Shown piece after piece: positions 46,022-55,553 of a DNA stretch of 64,000 nucleotides. A model generated the notes under the pieces. That model was not told the DNA's origin. It ran no database searches and saw only the letters and a program-made list of their open reading frames with translations. Position 1 is the first letter of the stretch, and each line of letters starts with the position of its first letter. The DNA comes from an uncultured Anaerolineae bacterium (GTDB taxonomy: Bacteria; Chloroflexota; Anaerolineae; Aggregatilineales; Phototrophicaceae), in NCBI GenBank assembly GCA_937995825.1, contig CALKJO010000011.1:17621-81620 (forward strand), in the 5' to 3' direction. The position numbers and the translations under genes were made by a program.

Positions 46022-47032
46022 TCATCTCTCGTCCTTCGCGTCTCTGCGACTCGGCGCTGTGTTCTTCTCTTTCCACACAGATCGCCACAGCGCAAGCGCT
46101 CCATGCGCGCGCAGCCGCCGCGCCATGACCAGGATCGGCTGCGCGATCAGCAGCCCCAGCCAGCCTGAATCCCCGGTCAGCCCGATGGCGATGAAGGGCA
46201 GATAGCCCGCCGCGATCTCAAGCGGACGCAGCCGGAACAGCGCCAGCACGAAAAACGAGTATGCCCCTAGAAACGGCGCGCCGATCAGCGTCCCCGCGAC
46301 GATATAGTGCAGCCTGGGGAGTCGCGGCGCGATCAGCGCTGCCCCCGCCAGCCCGATCAGCAGGATCGGCGCGGAGATATAGAACCAGGCGTCGCCGCCG
46401 AACACCGTTTGCGGCGTGTATGCCAGCCAGCGCGCCACCCAATCGCCGTCGTAGAGGATGAAGCTGACCGCCGCGCCCGCCGCCGGGATGATCAGCGCCC
46501 GCCAGCCGCCCCACAGCGCCAGCGCAATCAGCGCAAAGCCCATGAGCTGCGGCTTGGTCGCCATCATCAGCAGCCCCAGCCCCGCCAGCACCCGCCGCGC
46601 CGTCGATCCCCCAGGCTGCACGCCCCACCATGCCAGCGCCAGCCCCGCTGCCGGGATGATGTCCATCTGACCGAGCCACACTATCCACAAGAACGGCGCG
46701 CTCACCAGTGCCGCCAGCGGACTGCCGCCGAGCGCCTTGGCTGCCGGATACAGCGCCGCGATGCTGATCGCGCACCAGACCAGATAGCCCGCTCGCCAGT
46801 CCGTGAACACGCCGAGCGGACGCAGAAACCACTCCGTGAAATACGGGTTATACGTGCAGCTCACGCAGCCCGTCGCCAGCTTGTGATAATAGCCCCAGTA
46901 GTCGAAGCCCCCCGGCAGCGCCGCCAGCGCCACCCAGATCAGCGCGCCGACTTCCGTGTAGATCACCATCTGCCAGCGCGGATGTTGCAGGGCGCGCTGC
47001 AGCCGCCCACTCACACCATCCGCCACAGTCAT
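46022..47032 (-). CDS. Polytopic membrane protein, GT87 mannosyltransferase-like
   Basis: The 336-residue protein has about eight to nine membrane helices. Early loop residues FDYWGYYHKLATG resemble the GT-C fold catalytic loop of glycosyltransferase family 87, which uses polyprenyl-phosphate sugars. The charged tail (KEKNTAPSRRDAKDER) is encoded by a copy of the CGCAGAGACGC-type repeat, so the original C-terminus may have been changed. Its ATG overlaps the end of the XdhC remnant. Confidence 0.65.
   Translation of the reverse strand: MTVADGVSGRLQRALQHPRWQMVIYTEVGALIWVALAALPGGFDYWGYYHKLATGCVSCTYNPYFTEWFLRPLGVFTDWRAGYLVWCAISIAALYPAAKALGGSPLAALVSAPFLWIVWLGQMDIIPAAGLALAWWGVQPGGSTARRVLAGLGLLMMATKPQLMGFALIALALWGGWRALIIPAAGAAVSFILYDGDWVARWLAYTPQTVFGGDAWFYISAPILLIGLAGAALIAPRLPRLHYIVAGTLIGAPFLGAYSFFVLALFRLRPLEIAAGYLPFIAIGLTGDSGWLGLLIAQPILVMARRLRAHGALALWRSVWKEKNTAPSRRDAKDER
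46025..46072. repeat. Second copy of the CGCAGAGACGC-type dispersed repeat
   Basis: GCGTCTCTGCGACTCGGCG followed by GTGTTCTTCT resembles the right arm and flank of the inverted repeat at 23135-23170. This copy encodes the end of the GT87-like protein. Confidence 0.4.
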
Positions 47033-47359
47033 GCCTTGACCTCATCGCGGACAGCAGCGATCTGTGCCATAATCACCAGTGCGATCTCCTCCGGCGTTCG
47101 TCCACCGATATCCAAGCCAATAGGCATATGCAGCCGTTTCAGCAGCGCCGCGTCCACGTCTGCGGCTCAGGATGCTGATATAAGGCGCGATGCCCATCTT
47201 CGCTCCAGGCTGACGCAATGACGATCCCCAAGTGGAGACGACCGTCGCCAATCCGATTGGGCGTCCGTTTTCGCGCCAGGTGTCAATGGTGGTCAGCATG
47301 TCCAGCATGATCTGCGCCTCATCATAACAAACCACTTTATAAAGTTCATATGCAGTCAA
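47029..47359 (-). pseudogene. XdhC/CoxI family remnant with internal deletion and frameshift
   Basis: The first about 47 codons (MLDMLTTIDTWRENG, ATVVSTWGSSLRQPGAKMG) match the N-terminal XdhC_CoxI domain. The frame then reads APYISILSRR, a segment normally near the end of the protein, and shifts. In the new frame, DAALLKRLHMPIGLDIGGR and TPEEIALVIMAQI reach a stop at 47029-47031; this is the classical XdhC C-terminus. About 200 residues, most of the Rossmann domain, are missing. XdhC inserts the sulfurated molybdenum cofactor into xanthine dehydrogenase-type enzymes; none is encoded here. Confidence 0.85.
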
Positions 47360-47400
47360 GTGGCGTTCTGACCCACTTTAGATGATAATAAAAAATCATC
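47332..47400. repeat. Direct repeat CCACTTTA and small hairpin before the hybrid kinase
   Basis: CCACTTTA occurs at 47332-47339 and 47373-47380. It is followed by GATGAT...ATCATC (47381-47400), a 6-bp hairpin with an A-rich loop, in the AT-rich region just upstream of the kinase start at 47429. Possible operator; not proven. Confidence 0.35.
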
Positions 47401-47428
47401 CGCAAAGTACACATGCACACGACGATCT

Positions 47429-50400
47429 ATGACCGATCATATTCAATCTCTGAGTGATGCATTAAACACAGCGCCGACGCCGGAAAGCGCGGCGCTGACC
47501 TTGGCGGCGTGGTTGGCGGCATCTCTGGGCGCGCGCGCGGCGGTCGGGCTGCGCAAGGATGGCGGCTTGATGCTCTACGGCGATCTGGGCAGTGTGGACG
47601 CGAATGCCCTATGCAGCGCTCTGCTTAACCTGTCTAATCTTCCCCGCGCGCAGGTCGTGACGGAGGACGAGTTCCCGTTCGCGCCCGCCTTGATCGTCCC
47701 AATTAGCGACGGCGTGACTCCGGTCGGCATGGTCTGGGCGATGGGCGAGCCGGCTTCGCTGGAGCCGGCGCTTCCGCTGGTGGTGGCGATCACCGGCACG
47801 CTTGCCGCTCGGCTGATCGCCTTTCGGCAGGCGGCGCACTGGACGCAGACACACGCGCGTCTCAGCGACATTAGCGGATCAATTCAGAAAATCAGCCTGA
47901 GCGCGCCGCCCGGCTCCCTGTGGGAGACGCTCGATGAGCATATCCATACGCTGTTTGAAGCCTCCGCCGTCATGGTTGCGCTGTATGATGCGGAGCGCGA
48001 TCAGCTGATATTTCCTCTGGTCAGCGAGGATGGCAGCCGTGAAAACCGCGACCCAATGCCGCTGTCCGGGCTGAGCCGCGCGATCATCGCCCGCCGCGCG
48101 CCGCTCTTCTTCGACGATCTGACCGCCGAAGGGAGCCGTCTTGAGGCGCTGCGTGTGCTGCTCGACGAGCGCGAGCCGGGCTGTGCCGCGCGTTCGTGGA
48201 TGGGCGTCCCGCTGCGCGTTGGCGCGGAGGTGATCGGCGTGATGGCGGTCTACAGCGATTATCCCTCGATGTATTCCGATGAAGATCACGCCGCGCTGAT
48301 GAGCATCGGATCGCTGGTCTCGCTGCTGGTCGCCAATATGCGCCTGAACGACAGTGAGCGCGAGCGCCGCAGCATGATCAACGCGCTGATGGGCTTGACT
48401 CAGCTCACTTCGGAGGCGGCACATCTCGATGACGCGCTCGAACGCGCGCTGGAGCAGCTTCAGCTCATCGTCCCTTATGAAACTGCCGCCGTGCTGCTTC
48501 CTGCCGGGAATGAAGATGGCACGCAGATGCTGGTTGGCGCAACCTATGATCTGGACTTATTTCCGAAAGGGCGGCTGCTCCGCTTCCCAGCCGGATCGCC
48601 GATTGAGCAAGCCTTTCAGACGCAGCGCCCGATCTTTCTCCCCAATCCGCTTGTCCATCCAAGCTGGACGGGCTATCAGCCGGTTGAGCAAGCCTCGCTG
48701 ATTGCGTCGTGGCTGTTCGCGCCGATGGTGGTGCAGAACCGAACGGTTGGCATCATCGTCTGCGGCACAGTCAAACCCAATGCCTATGGCGAGCGCCATG
48801 CCAGCGGCGCGTTCGCGCTGGCGCGGCAGGCGGCGATCAGCGTCGAAAACACGCGCCTCCATGCCCAAACGCAGACGACCGTCCGCGCCCTCGAACAGCG
48901 CACGCGCCGCCTGACCTCAATGCACCGCATCGCCAGCGTGATCACCTCCACTCTCAACCCCGATGAAGTCCTGCGCGCAGCGGCGCAGCTTCTGACCGAG
49001 CTGTTCGAAGCCGATCACAGCGCGGTTATCCTGCACGCGCCGGCGATGATCGAGCGACCCGCTGGCATCGGCGCTAATGACTCGGCGATTATGGCGGAAT
49101 TTCCAGAGCGCGGCGCGCTGGGTGAGCGAGTGGTGATCGAGAACAATCAGCTTTTCGACTGGCTGGCGCGCCTAGGAACGGCGATCCCGATTGAGAATGT
49201 TGAAGAAGACGCGCTTGACGACTCGACCCGTGCGCTGATGAACCAGCTTCAGGCGCGCGCGGCGCTCTTTGCGCCGCTTCTCGCCAGCATCGGCATGATC
49301 GGCGCGCTCGAAGTCGATATGCGCAGCCAGCCGCGCCGTTTTTCGGTGGATGAGCGCGAGACGATCATGACGATTGCTGGGCAGGTTGCGCTGTCGATGC
49401 AGAATGCCGCGCTCTATCGTCAGGCGCTCGAAGCCAACCGCCTCAAGAGCGAATTCCTCGCCAATGTCAGCCATGAGCTGCGGACACCGCTCAATGCCAT
49501 CATCGGCTACAGCGACATGCTGCTGAGCGGCTTCTACGGCGATCTGAGCGAGCAGCAGCAGGATCGGCTCAGCCGCGTTAACAGCAGCGGCAAGCATCTG
49601 CTGGCGCTGATCAACGATGTGCTTGACCTGTCGCGCATTGAGTCGGGCGAGATCGAGCTTCAGCCCGTCCCGGTTCGCGTCTCGGATGTGCTGCGGGAAG
49701 CGCTCTCTGAAGTGCAGCCGCGGGCGCACGCCAAGAATTTGAGCATGACCGTCGAAGCGCCGCCGGATGAGCCGCGCGCCCGCGCCGATGCGCGCTATCT
49801 GCTGCAAATCCTGATCAACCTGCTCGATAACGCGGTCAAATTCACCCATGAAGGCAGCGTCAAGGCGCGCATCATTCCAATGCGGACATGGGGCGGCTCT
49901 GCTGCTTACGATTCGAGCTTTGCGCCCAATCTCGTTCCGTCGGATGCGCCGCCGCCGCCCGTCCCGCAGCCGCCGACCCGTTTGCAGATCGGCGATGGCG
50001 TTTGGGTTGCCATCGCGATTGAAGACACAGGCATCGGGATCGCGCCTGAACATCACGAGTCGATCTTTGACGCTTTCAGCCAGGTTGATGGCTCAACCGT
50101 CCGCCAGTATGGCGGCAGCGGCTTGGGGCTGTCGATTGTCCGGCGGCTGATCACGCTGCACGGCGGCTATATCTGGGTCGAGAGCGAACTTGGCATGGGC
50201 AGCCGCTTTGTCGCGCTGTTTCCGGCGCTGCCCTACGGACTCGCCGACGAGCATGATCTGCTCAACATTCAGCGCGATGGGCGTCCGGTGGTGCTGGTGA
50301 TCGACGACGATGCGGCTTCGTTGGAACTGATCCGTGATTATCTGGATGGCTGTCAGGTGATCAGCACACAAAATCCGTCTGAAGGGCTGTATATCGCCCA

Positions 50401-50635
50401 CCGCATCCGCCCCGATCTGATCATCACCGATGTGATGATGCCCACCATGTCGGGATGGGATGTGCTGAAAAATCTCAGAACCGATCCGCTGACGGCGGCG
50501 ATCCCGATCATCGTCATGTCCATCCTCGATCAGAGGTCGCAGGGGATGGCGCTTGGCGCAAGTTCGTATCTGGTCAAGCCTGTCCGGCGCGAGATGCTGC
50601 TCGCGGAGGTCGAGCAAGTGCTGAACCGGCGCTGA
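47429..50635 (+). CDS. Multi-GAF hybrid histidine kinase with C-terminal receiver
   Basis: The 1068-residue protein has an N-terminal region of about 140 residues and three GAF domains (about 150-305, 320-480, 500-655). The kinase core has H682 in NVSHELRTPL and an HATPase with a proline-rich insert (about 835-850, PPPPVPQPP) before EDTGIGI and GSGLGLSIV. The C-terminal receiver (about 950-1065) has D1001 in ITDVMMPTM. No membrane segment is evident, so it is probably cytoplasmic. It is a single gene with no adjacent regulator. Confidence 0.92.
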   Translation: MTDHIQSLSDALNTAPTPESAALTLAAWLAASLGARAAVGLRKDGGLMLYGDLGSVDANALCSALLNLSNLPRAQVVTEDEFPFAPALIVPISDGVTPVGMVWAMGEPASLEPALPLVVAITGTLAARLIAFRQAAHWTQTHARLSDISGSIQKISLSAPPGSLWETLDEHIHTLFEASAVMVALYDAERDQLIFPLVSEDGSRENRDPMPLSGLSRAIIARRAPLFFDDLTAEGSRLEALRVLLDEREPGCAARSWMGVPLRVGAEVIGVMAVYSDYPSMYSDEDHAALMSIGSLVSLLVANMRLNDSERERRSMINALMGLTQLTSEAAHLDDALERALEQLQLIVPYETAAVLLPAGNEDGTQMLVGATYDLDLFPKGRLLRFPAGSPIEQAFQTQRPIFLPNPLVHPSWTGYQPVEQASLIASWLFAPMVVQNRTVGIIVCGTVKPNAYGERHASGAFALARQAAISVENTRLHAQTQTTVRALEQRTRRLTSMHRIASVITSTLNPDEVLRAAAQLLTELFEADHSAVILHAPAMIERPAGIGANDSAIMAEFPERGALGERVVIENNQLFDWLARLGTAIPIENVEEDALDDSTRALMNQLQARAALFAPLLASIGMIGALEVDMRSQPRRFSVDERETIMTIAGQVALSMQNAALYRQALEANRLKSEFLANVSHELRTPLNAIIGYSDMLLSGFYGDLSEQQQDRLSRVNSSGKHLLALINDVLDLSRIESGEIELQPVPVRVSDVLREALSEVQPRAHAKNLSMTVEAPPDEPRARADARYLLQILINLLDNAVKFTHEGSVKARIIPMRTWGGSAAYDSSFAPNLVPSDAPPPPVPQPPTRLQIGDGVWVAIAIEDTGIGIAPEHHESIFDAFSQVDGSTVRQYGGSGLGLSIVRRLITLHGGYIWVESELGMGSRFVALFPALPYGLADEHDLLNIQRDGRPVVLVIDDDAASLELIRDYLDGCQVISTQNPSEGLYIAHRIRPDLIITDVMMPTMSGWDVLKNLRTDPLTAAIPIIVMSILDQRSQGMALGASSYLVKPVRREMLLAEVEQVLNRR

Positions 50636-50654
50636 TCAGTCCAGGACTGGCTTA

Positions 50655-50683
50655 TTGACAGCCTGTCTCTGCTGGTGTATTTT
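50655..50683 (+). promoter_or_regulatory. Promoter of the carbohydrate operon
   Basis: TTGACA (50655-50660), 17 bases, TATTTT (50678-50683). A further TATAAT lies at about 50707 without a matching -35 box. The first ATG follows at 50734. Confidence 0.65.
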
Positions 50684-50733
50684 CATATATAAACATTGCC
50701 AAGTATGTATAATCTTGTTTGATCGAGAGCATT

Positions 50734-51492
50734 ATGCTGACTGATTTAGTCGTTTTGGTCACCGGCGCGGGTCGGGGCATCGGCAGAGCCATCGCGCTCG
50801 AGATGGCGCGCGAAGGCGCATCCCTTGCCGTTCTCGATCTCCAGCCGGATCGCGCCCATGAAACCGCTGCGCTGTGCGGCGCGCGCGCGCGCGCATTTCC
50901 CCTCGACATCACTGATTATGCTGCCTTTGCCGCGGTTGTGGACGCGGTGATCGCCTGGCGCGGTCAGATCGATGTCATCGTCAACAATGCCGGCATCTTC
51001 ACCAGCGGGACGATCCTTGAGGATCGCCTCGACGACTGGCGGCGGACGATGCGCGTCAACCTCGAAGCCCTCTATATGGGAACCAAGCTGGTCGTCCCGC
51101 ACATGGTCGCCCGCCGCTTCGGGCGCATCATCAATATCGCCTCCATCGCTGGCTGTGTGTCTCGCGGGAATGTCGGCTCGTACAACGCGAGCAAGGGCGC
51201 GGTCATCGCCTATACCAAGTCGCTCGCGGTCGAACTCGGTCAGTATGGGATTCAGGCGAACGCGATTGCGCCCGGCTTCGTGCGCACGGCGATGATGATG
51301 AGCGACGGCGTCGATCTGACGGCGGAGCCGGAATTTCAGGACTGGTACATCGGGCGCAGCAAAATCCCCTTGCGCCGCGCCGGAGTCCCGGAGGATATCG
51401 CCGGCGCAGCCGTTTTTCTGGCATCGGCATACTGCCGGTATATGACAGGGGCGGTTCTGGTTGTCGATGGCGGACTGACCAGCACATTCTAA
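50734..51492 (+). CDS. SDR family oxidoreductase (dehydrogenase 1 of the sugar cluster)
   Basis: The 252-residue classical short-chain dehydrogenase has TGAGRGIG cofactor binding, NNAG, catalytic Ser in IASIAG and YNASK as YxxxK. It ends LTSTF like the SDR at 56572, and the two are clearly close paralogues (shared DDWRRTM, AYTKS, VELGQY, IPLRRA, CRY). The ATG at 50734 with GAGAG upstream was preferred to an in-frame TTG at 50719. Substrate probably a sugar or polyol. Confidence 0.9.
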   Translation: MLTDLVVLVTGAGRGIGRAIALEMAREGASLAVLDLQPDRAHETAALCGARARAFPLDITDYAAFAAVVDAVIAWRGQIDVIVNNAGIFTSGTILEDRLDDWRRTMRVNLEALYMGTKLVVPHMVARRFGRIINIASIAGCVSRGNVGSYNASKGAVIAYTKSLAVELGQYGIQANAIAPGFVRTAMMMSDGVDLTAEPEFQDWYIGRSKIPLRRAGVPEDIAGAAVFLASAYCRYMTGAVLVVDGGLTSTF

Positions 51493-51531
51493 TGGATTTT
51501 CAGAACTGTATTTACGAGGAATAGACCGATC

Positions 51532-52884
51532 ATGAACCCGAAAAAGCTTTCGCGACGTTCTTTCTTGCAAGCGGCGGGCGCGCTCGGTATGGGCGCGGGA
51601 CTGGCGCGGGCTGTGCCGGCATTCGGCAGCCCTTTTCTGCAAAATACGACTCTGCGCTGGTGGTGGTGGGCGGATGAGCCGGGCTTTAGCGCATGGATCG
51701 ACGACGTGGCGGCGCGCTTCGCCGCGCAGCACAGCGGCACGTCTGTTGAAACGCTGCAGATGGATGTCAGCGCTGTGATCACGCAGTTCACGACCGCCGC
51801 CGCCGCGGGCGAACCGCCGGATGTTCAGTTCCTGTGGAACGGTCTGTATCACATGGAAAACGTCTGGCTGGGGTATCTCGATCCGCTCAACGATTACCTC
51901 CCCGCCGACGTGCTGCGCGACTCGAACGCGACCGCGATGAGCATCTACGAAGGCAAACAGTACCGCGTCGGCTGGTATCCCGTCCCGCTGCTGTTTGAAT
52001 ACAACAAGGATGTCTGGGATCAGGCGGGCTTGGACGCCGACAATCCGCCGGCGACTTGGGATGCATGGATGGGCGCGTGTGAGGCGCTCAAAACGGCGGG
52101 CTTCGTCCCATTCGGCGGCGGCGCGAGCGACGGCTACTGGGGCGAATGGTATCTGACGCTGATGCTGACGCAGGCGCTCAACAACGGCGGCGAAGGTATC
52201 GACCTGTTCATCGGCGAGCGCGACTTCCGCGAGCCGCGCTATTGGGAATTCTGGGCGAAGCTGGAGGAGATGGTCAAGGCGGGCTATCTGAACAACGATA
52301 TCCTCTCGGTTGACCTGTTCTCCGCTGTGAACAAAGTCTTGACTGGCGAACTGGCGACCACGCTCAATGTCGGCGCGGTGCTGCCTGCGCACATCGCCCA
52401 GATCGGCGACCGCGTCGGCATGATGATCGCGCCGGTCTACTCCGACGGCGCGATGGGCGGCAAGCCGATCAGCGACACGCAGGGCTTCGGCATTCCCTCA
52501 GGCAGCCGCAACAAGGAGCTGGCTGCCGAGCTGCTCGCATTAACGCAGTCGCCCGAAAGCCTGGATGCAATGTGGAGTCTGACGCGCTATTTCCCCGCCA
52601 ACAAGACCTGGGATCCCAGCCCGATTGACGATCCGACGCTGCGCCAGTTGTATGACGGCTGGGTCGGCGCGGAGACGACTTTGTGGCTGAGCGTGCTGAT
52701 GCCGACCATGTTCTGGACGGACGCGATGTTCGTAGCGGCGCAGGAGATTCTCGCTGGGCGCATGACGGCGGAGCAGGCGGGCGAGCAGCACGCCAGCATC
52801 GTTCAGCAGTGGCGGATGCTTAACGACGATCTGATCCCGAATTATCAAGTGTTTGCTGCCAGCATCGCCGCCGAGTCGCTGTAA
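51532..52884 (+). CDS. Sugar ABC transporter substrate-binding protein (CUT1 type, Tat-exported)
   Basis: The 450-residue precursor has a twin-arginine signal (SRRSFLQAAGALGMG) and an extracellular solute-binding protein family 1 fold: VPLLFEYNKDVWDQAGL, PPATWDAWMGACEAL and late AAQEILAGRMTAEQA. It would capture an oligosaccharide or sugar for the permeases encoded downstream. No lipobox cysteine is seen, so it may stay soluble or keep the signal as anchor. Confidence 0.92.
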   Translation: MNPKKLSRRSFLQAAGALGMGAGLARAVPAFGSPFLQNTTLRWWWWADEPGFSAWIDDVAARFAAQHSGTSVETLQMDVSAVITQFTTAAAAGEPPDVQFLWNGLYHMENVWLGYLDPLNDYLPADVLRDSNATAMSIYEGKQYRVGWYPVPLLFEYNKDVWDQAGLDADNPPATWDAWMGACEALKTAGFVPFGGGASDGYWGEWYLTLMLTQALNNGGEGIDLFIGERDFREPRYWEFWAKLEEMVKAGYLNNDILSVDLFSAVNKVLTGELATTLNVGAVLPAHIAQIGDRVGMMIAPVYSDGAMGGKPISDTQGFGIPSGSRNKELAAELLALTQSPESLDAMWSLTRYFPANKTWDPSPIDDPTLRQLYDGWVGAETTLWLSVLMPTMFWTDAMFVAAQEILAGRMTAEQAGEQHASIVQQWRMLNDDLIPNYQVFAASIAAESL

Positions 52885-52960
52885 GGCTTGTGTGTGGGTC
52901 CTACGGCGTCAACGTGCGTGCCGTATGACCCGCTTTTTTGCGAACAATGAAAGGACTTTG

Positions 52961-53770
52961 ATGATGGCGGAGCGGTTTGTCGGAAAAGTCGTTTTGGTGA
53001 CGGGCGGCGGCACGGGCATCGGGCGTGGGATCGCGCTGCGCTTCGCCCGTGAAGGCGCGCGGGTGATCGTCGTCGGGCGGCGCGCTGAGCCGCTTCAGAC
53101 GGTGGTCGGCGAGATCGCAGCGGCGGGGGGGAGCGCCTGGTCGCGGACGTGCGACGTGCGCAGTGTGGACGACATTCAGGCGACTATCGACGCCGTGATC
53201 GCGGCGGATGGACGGCTCGATGTGCTGGTCAACAATGCCGGAGTCGCCGGTGAGGGGGCATTTTTGGAAGTCGAGCCGGACTATTACGATGAAGTCATGG
53301 GGATCAACCTGCGCGGCGCGTATTTCATGGGGCAGCGCGCCGCCCGCGCCATGATCGCCGCCGGCATTCACGGATCGATCATCAACATCACCTCGATCGA
53401 CGCGCAGGCTGCCGATGGACCCTATTCGGTCTACTGCGCGTCCAAAGCCGGCTTGGTCAATCTGACGCGCTGCATGGCGTTCGAACTCGCCCCGCATGGC
53501 ATCCGCGTCAACGCCGCTGCGCCCGGCTACACCATGACCGAAATGACCAGCAGTGCCGTCACACCCGAAGAGCTGGACTATCTGCAGCACCGCTTCGACC
53601 GCGTGCCGATGCGCCGTCTGGGGACAGTCGAGGAATGCGCCGCGCTGGTCGCATTTCTGGCATCGGATGAAGCGCCGTATATCACGGGCGAGAACGTCGT
53701 CATCGACGGCGGGCTGACGATCAACCATTTCATCTTCGAGTCGCTGGCACTGCGGACGCTCTCCTCCTGA
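52961..53770 (+). CDS. SDR family oxidoreductase (dehydrogenase 2)
   Basis: The 269-residue SDR has TGGGTGIG, NNAG, Ser in NITSID and YCASK. The start at the tandem ATGATG at 52961 has GAAAGGA upstream. It lies between the binding protein and the permeases, so its substrate is probably the imported sugar or a product of it. It is less similar to dehydrogenase 1 than is the SDR at 56572. Confidence 0.9.
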   Translation: MMAERFVGKVVLVTGGGTGIGRGIALRFAREGARVIVVGRRAEPLQTVVGEIAAAGGSAWSRTCDVRSVDDIQATIDAVIAADGRLDVLVNNAGVAGEGAFLEVEPDYYDEVMGINLRGAYFMGQRAARAMIAAGIHGSIINITSIDAQAADGPYSVYCASKAGLVNLTRCMAFELAPHGIRVNAAAPGYTMTEMTSSAVTPEELDYLQHRFDRVPMRRLGTVEECAALVAFLASDEAPYITGENVVIDGGLTINHFIFESLALRTLSS

Positions 53771-53777
53771 ACGGCTT

Positions 53778-54656
53778 ATGGTACGGACGCGCCCGCTCAC
53801 GCCCTATCTGTTCATCGCGCCGCTGGTGGGGCTGCTGGTGTTCATCTTCGGCTACCCGCTGGCGCGGGTGTTCGATTTCAGCACGCGCCGGATTCGCGGC
53901 TTCGACGGACCTTCGGTCGGCTTCGCCAACTTCGAGGCGCTCTTTGCCGATCCGGTCTTCTGGCTGGCAGTGCGGCACAATTTGCAGCTTCTGCTGGCGA
54001 TCATCCCGCTGCTGCTGCTGTCGCTGCTGCTCGCCATCGCGCTGTATGAGCGGCTCGGCGGCTGGCGTATCTTTCGTACCATCGTCTTTCTGCCTTACAT
54101 CCTTGCCATCCCGATTGTGGCGGTCGTGCTGCGCAACATGTTTCAGCTCAACGGACCGATCAACACCGTCCTGCGCTCCGTCGGGCTAGAAGGGCTGGCG
54201 CTTGACTGGCTCGGCGACGCGGATATTGCCCTCTGGACGGTCATGGCGATGATCATCTGGCGCGAGTCGGCGTTCGGGGTGGTCTTGTTCCTGTCACGCC
54301 TGCTTTCGCTCAACGAAGAACTGGCCGAGTCGGCGCAGTTGGATGGCGCAAACTGGTGGCAGCGCACGCTCTACATCGTCATCCCGCAGCTTCGCGGGGT
54401 GATCGAGTTCTATCTCGTCCTCAGCCTGATCACCCTGCTGGCGGCGGTCTTTTCCTATGTCTACATCGTCCCCGGCCGAGGCGGACCTGGCAACGCCACG
54501 ATGATCCTGGAGCTGTATATCTACAACTGGGCGTTCGATAAGCGGCTGCCGGGCATGGGCGCGGCGGTCTCGGTTGTGCTGTTCCTGGTGACGATTGTGT
54601 TTATGGTGCTGATGTTCCGGCTGCGGCGGCAGGCGGCTGCCGAGGAGGTCGGCTGA
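53778..54656 (+). CDS. Sugar ABC transporter permease, MalF/UgpA-like
   Basis: The 292-residue protein has six membrane helices and the EAA loop ELAESAQLDGANWWQRTLYIVIP that docks on the ATPase. It starts 7 bases after the SDR and ends in a TGATG overlap with the next permease. Confidence 0.93.
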   Translation: MVRTRPLTPYLFIAPLVGLLVFIFGYPLARVFDFSTRRIRGFDGPSVGFANFEALFADPVFWLAVRHNLQLLLAIIPLLLLSLLLAIALYERLGGWRIFRTIVFLPYILAIPIVAVVLRNMFQLNGPINTVLRSVGLEGLALDWLGDADIALWTVMAMIIWRESAFGVVLFLSRLLSLNEELAESAQLDGANWWQRTLYIVIPQLRGVIEFYLVLSLITLLAAVFSYVYIVPGRGGPGNATMILELYIYNWAFDKRLPGMGAAVSVVLFLVTIVFMVLMFRLRRQAAAEEVG

Positions 54657-55546
54657 TGCAGCGGCGGCTTGCAGCGCCGGCGGCGTCTGCGCCGGTCGAA
54701 TCCGGGAAAGGCGCGGCAAAGCAGCGCGGACTCGGCGTGGTGCTGAGCCTGCAAGGGCTGCTGATCATCGCTGTTCTGGTCGCGCTGGCGCCGGCGGCGT
54801 TCATGATCATGACCTCGCTCAAGACGCCGGAGCAGTACAACATCGACCGGCTCGGTCTGCCTGATCCGTTCACCTTCGGCAATTACGCTCAGGTCATCAG
54901 TCAGCATCCGTTCCTGCTCTGGATGGCGAACTCGGCGATCCTGTCAGTGGGATCGGTGCTGGTCAGCACGGCGGTCGCGGCGTTGGGCGCGTATGCCATC
55001 GCCCGGATGCGCTTTCGCGGGCGCGAACTGCTGCTCTCGCTCTCGACCTCGCTGATGGCAGTCCCGCCGGTGGTCATGGTTGTGCCGCTCTTCGTCATGT
55101 TCACGCAGATCGGCTTGGTCGGGACGTATCAGGGTGTGATCCTGATCTACGCCGGTCTGCTGACGCCGTTTTCGGTCTATCTGCTGGTCACCTTTTTCCG
55201 CACCATCCCGACCGAGCTGATCGAAGCCGCTCTGATCGACGGCGCGACACCCCTCGGCGTGCTGACTCGCATCATCCTGCCGCTGTCGGGCGCGCCGCTG
55301 GTGACGCTTTTCATCGTCAACCTGCTGTATGTGTGGAACGACCTGCTGATCGCGCTGCTCTTCCTCCCAAATGAAAATCTGCGCACGCTGATGGTCGGGA
55401 TCAGCGTCTTTCAGGGGCGCTACCTGCAAAATATCCCGCTGAGCATGGCGGGGATGGCGCTCGCCAGCGTGCCGATGCTGATTTTGTACATCGTCTTTCA
55501 GCGTTACTTCATTCGCGGGCTGGTCGCGGGCGCAGTGAAAGGATAA
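54656..55546 (+). CDS. Sugar ABC transporter permease, MalG/UgpE-like
   Basis: The 296-residue partner permease has six helices and the EAA loop ELIEAALIDGATPLGVLTRIILP. The first about 30 residues are a low-complexity Ala-rich cytoplasmic tail. No CUT1 ATPase is encoded in the window; a shared MsmX/MalK-type ATPase elsewhere is likely. Confidence 0.93.
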   Translation: MQRRLAAPAASAPVESGKGAAKQRGLGVVLSLQGLLIIAVLVALAPAAFMIMTSLKTPEQYNIDRLGLPDPFTFGNYAQVISQHPFLLWMANSAILSVGSVLVSTAVAALGAYAIARMRFRGRELLLSLSTSLMAVPPVVMVVPLFVMFTQIGLVGTYQGVILIYAGLLTPFSVYLLVTFFRTIPTELIEAALIDGATPLGVLTRIILPLSGAPLVTLFIVNLLYVWNDLLIALLFLPNENLRTLMVGISVFQGRYLQNIPLSMAGMALASVPMLILYIVFQRYFIRGLVAGAVKG

Positions 55547-55553
55547 ACCCGAT

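Noticed and set aside
50707..50712. TATAAT before the first SDR gene
   Set aside because: No -35 hexamer at a usable distance; the promoter at 50655-50683 is better supported.
50746..52392. 548-codon minus-strand open frame opposite the SDR and binding protein
   Set aside because: Antisense shadow spanning two unrelated real genes.
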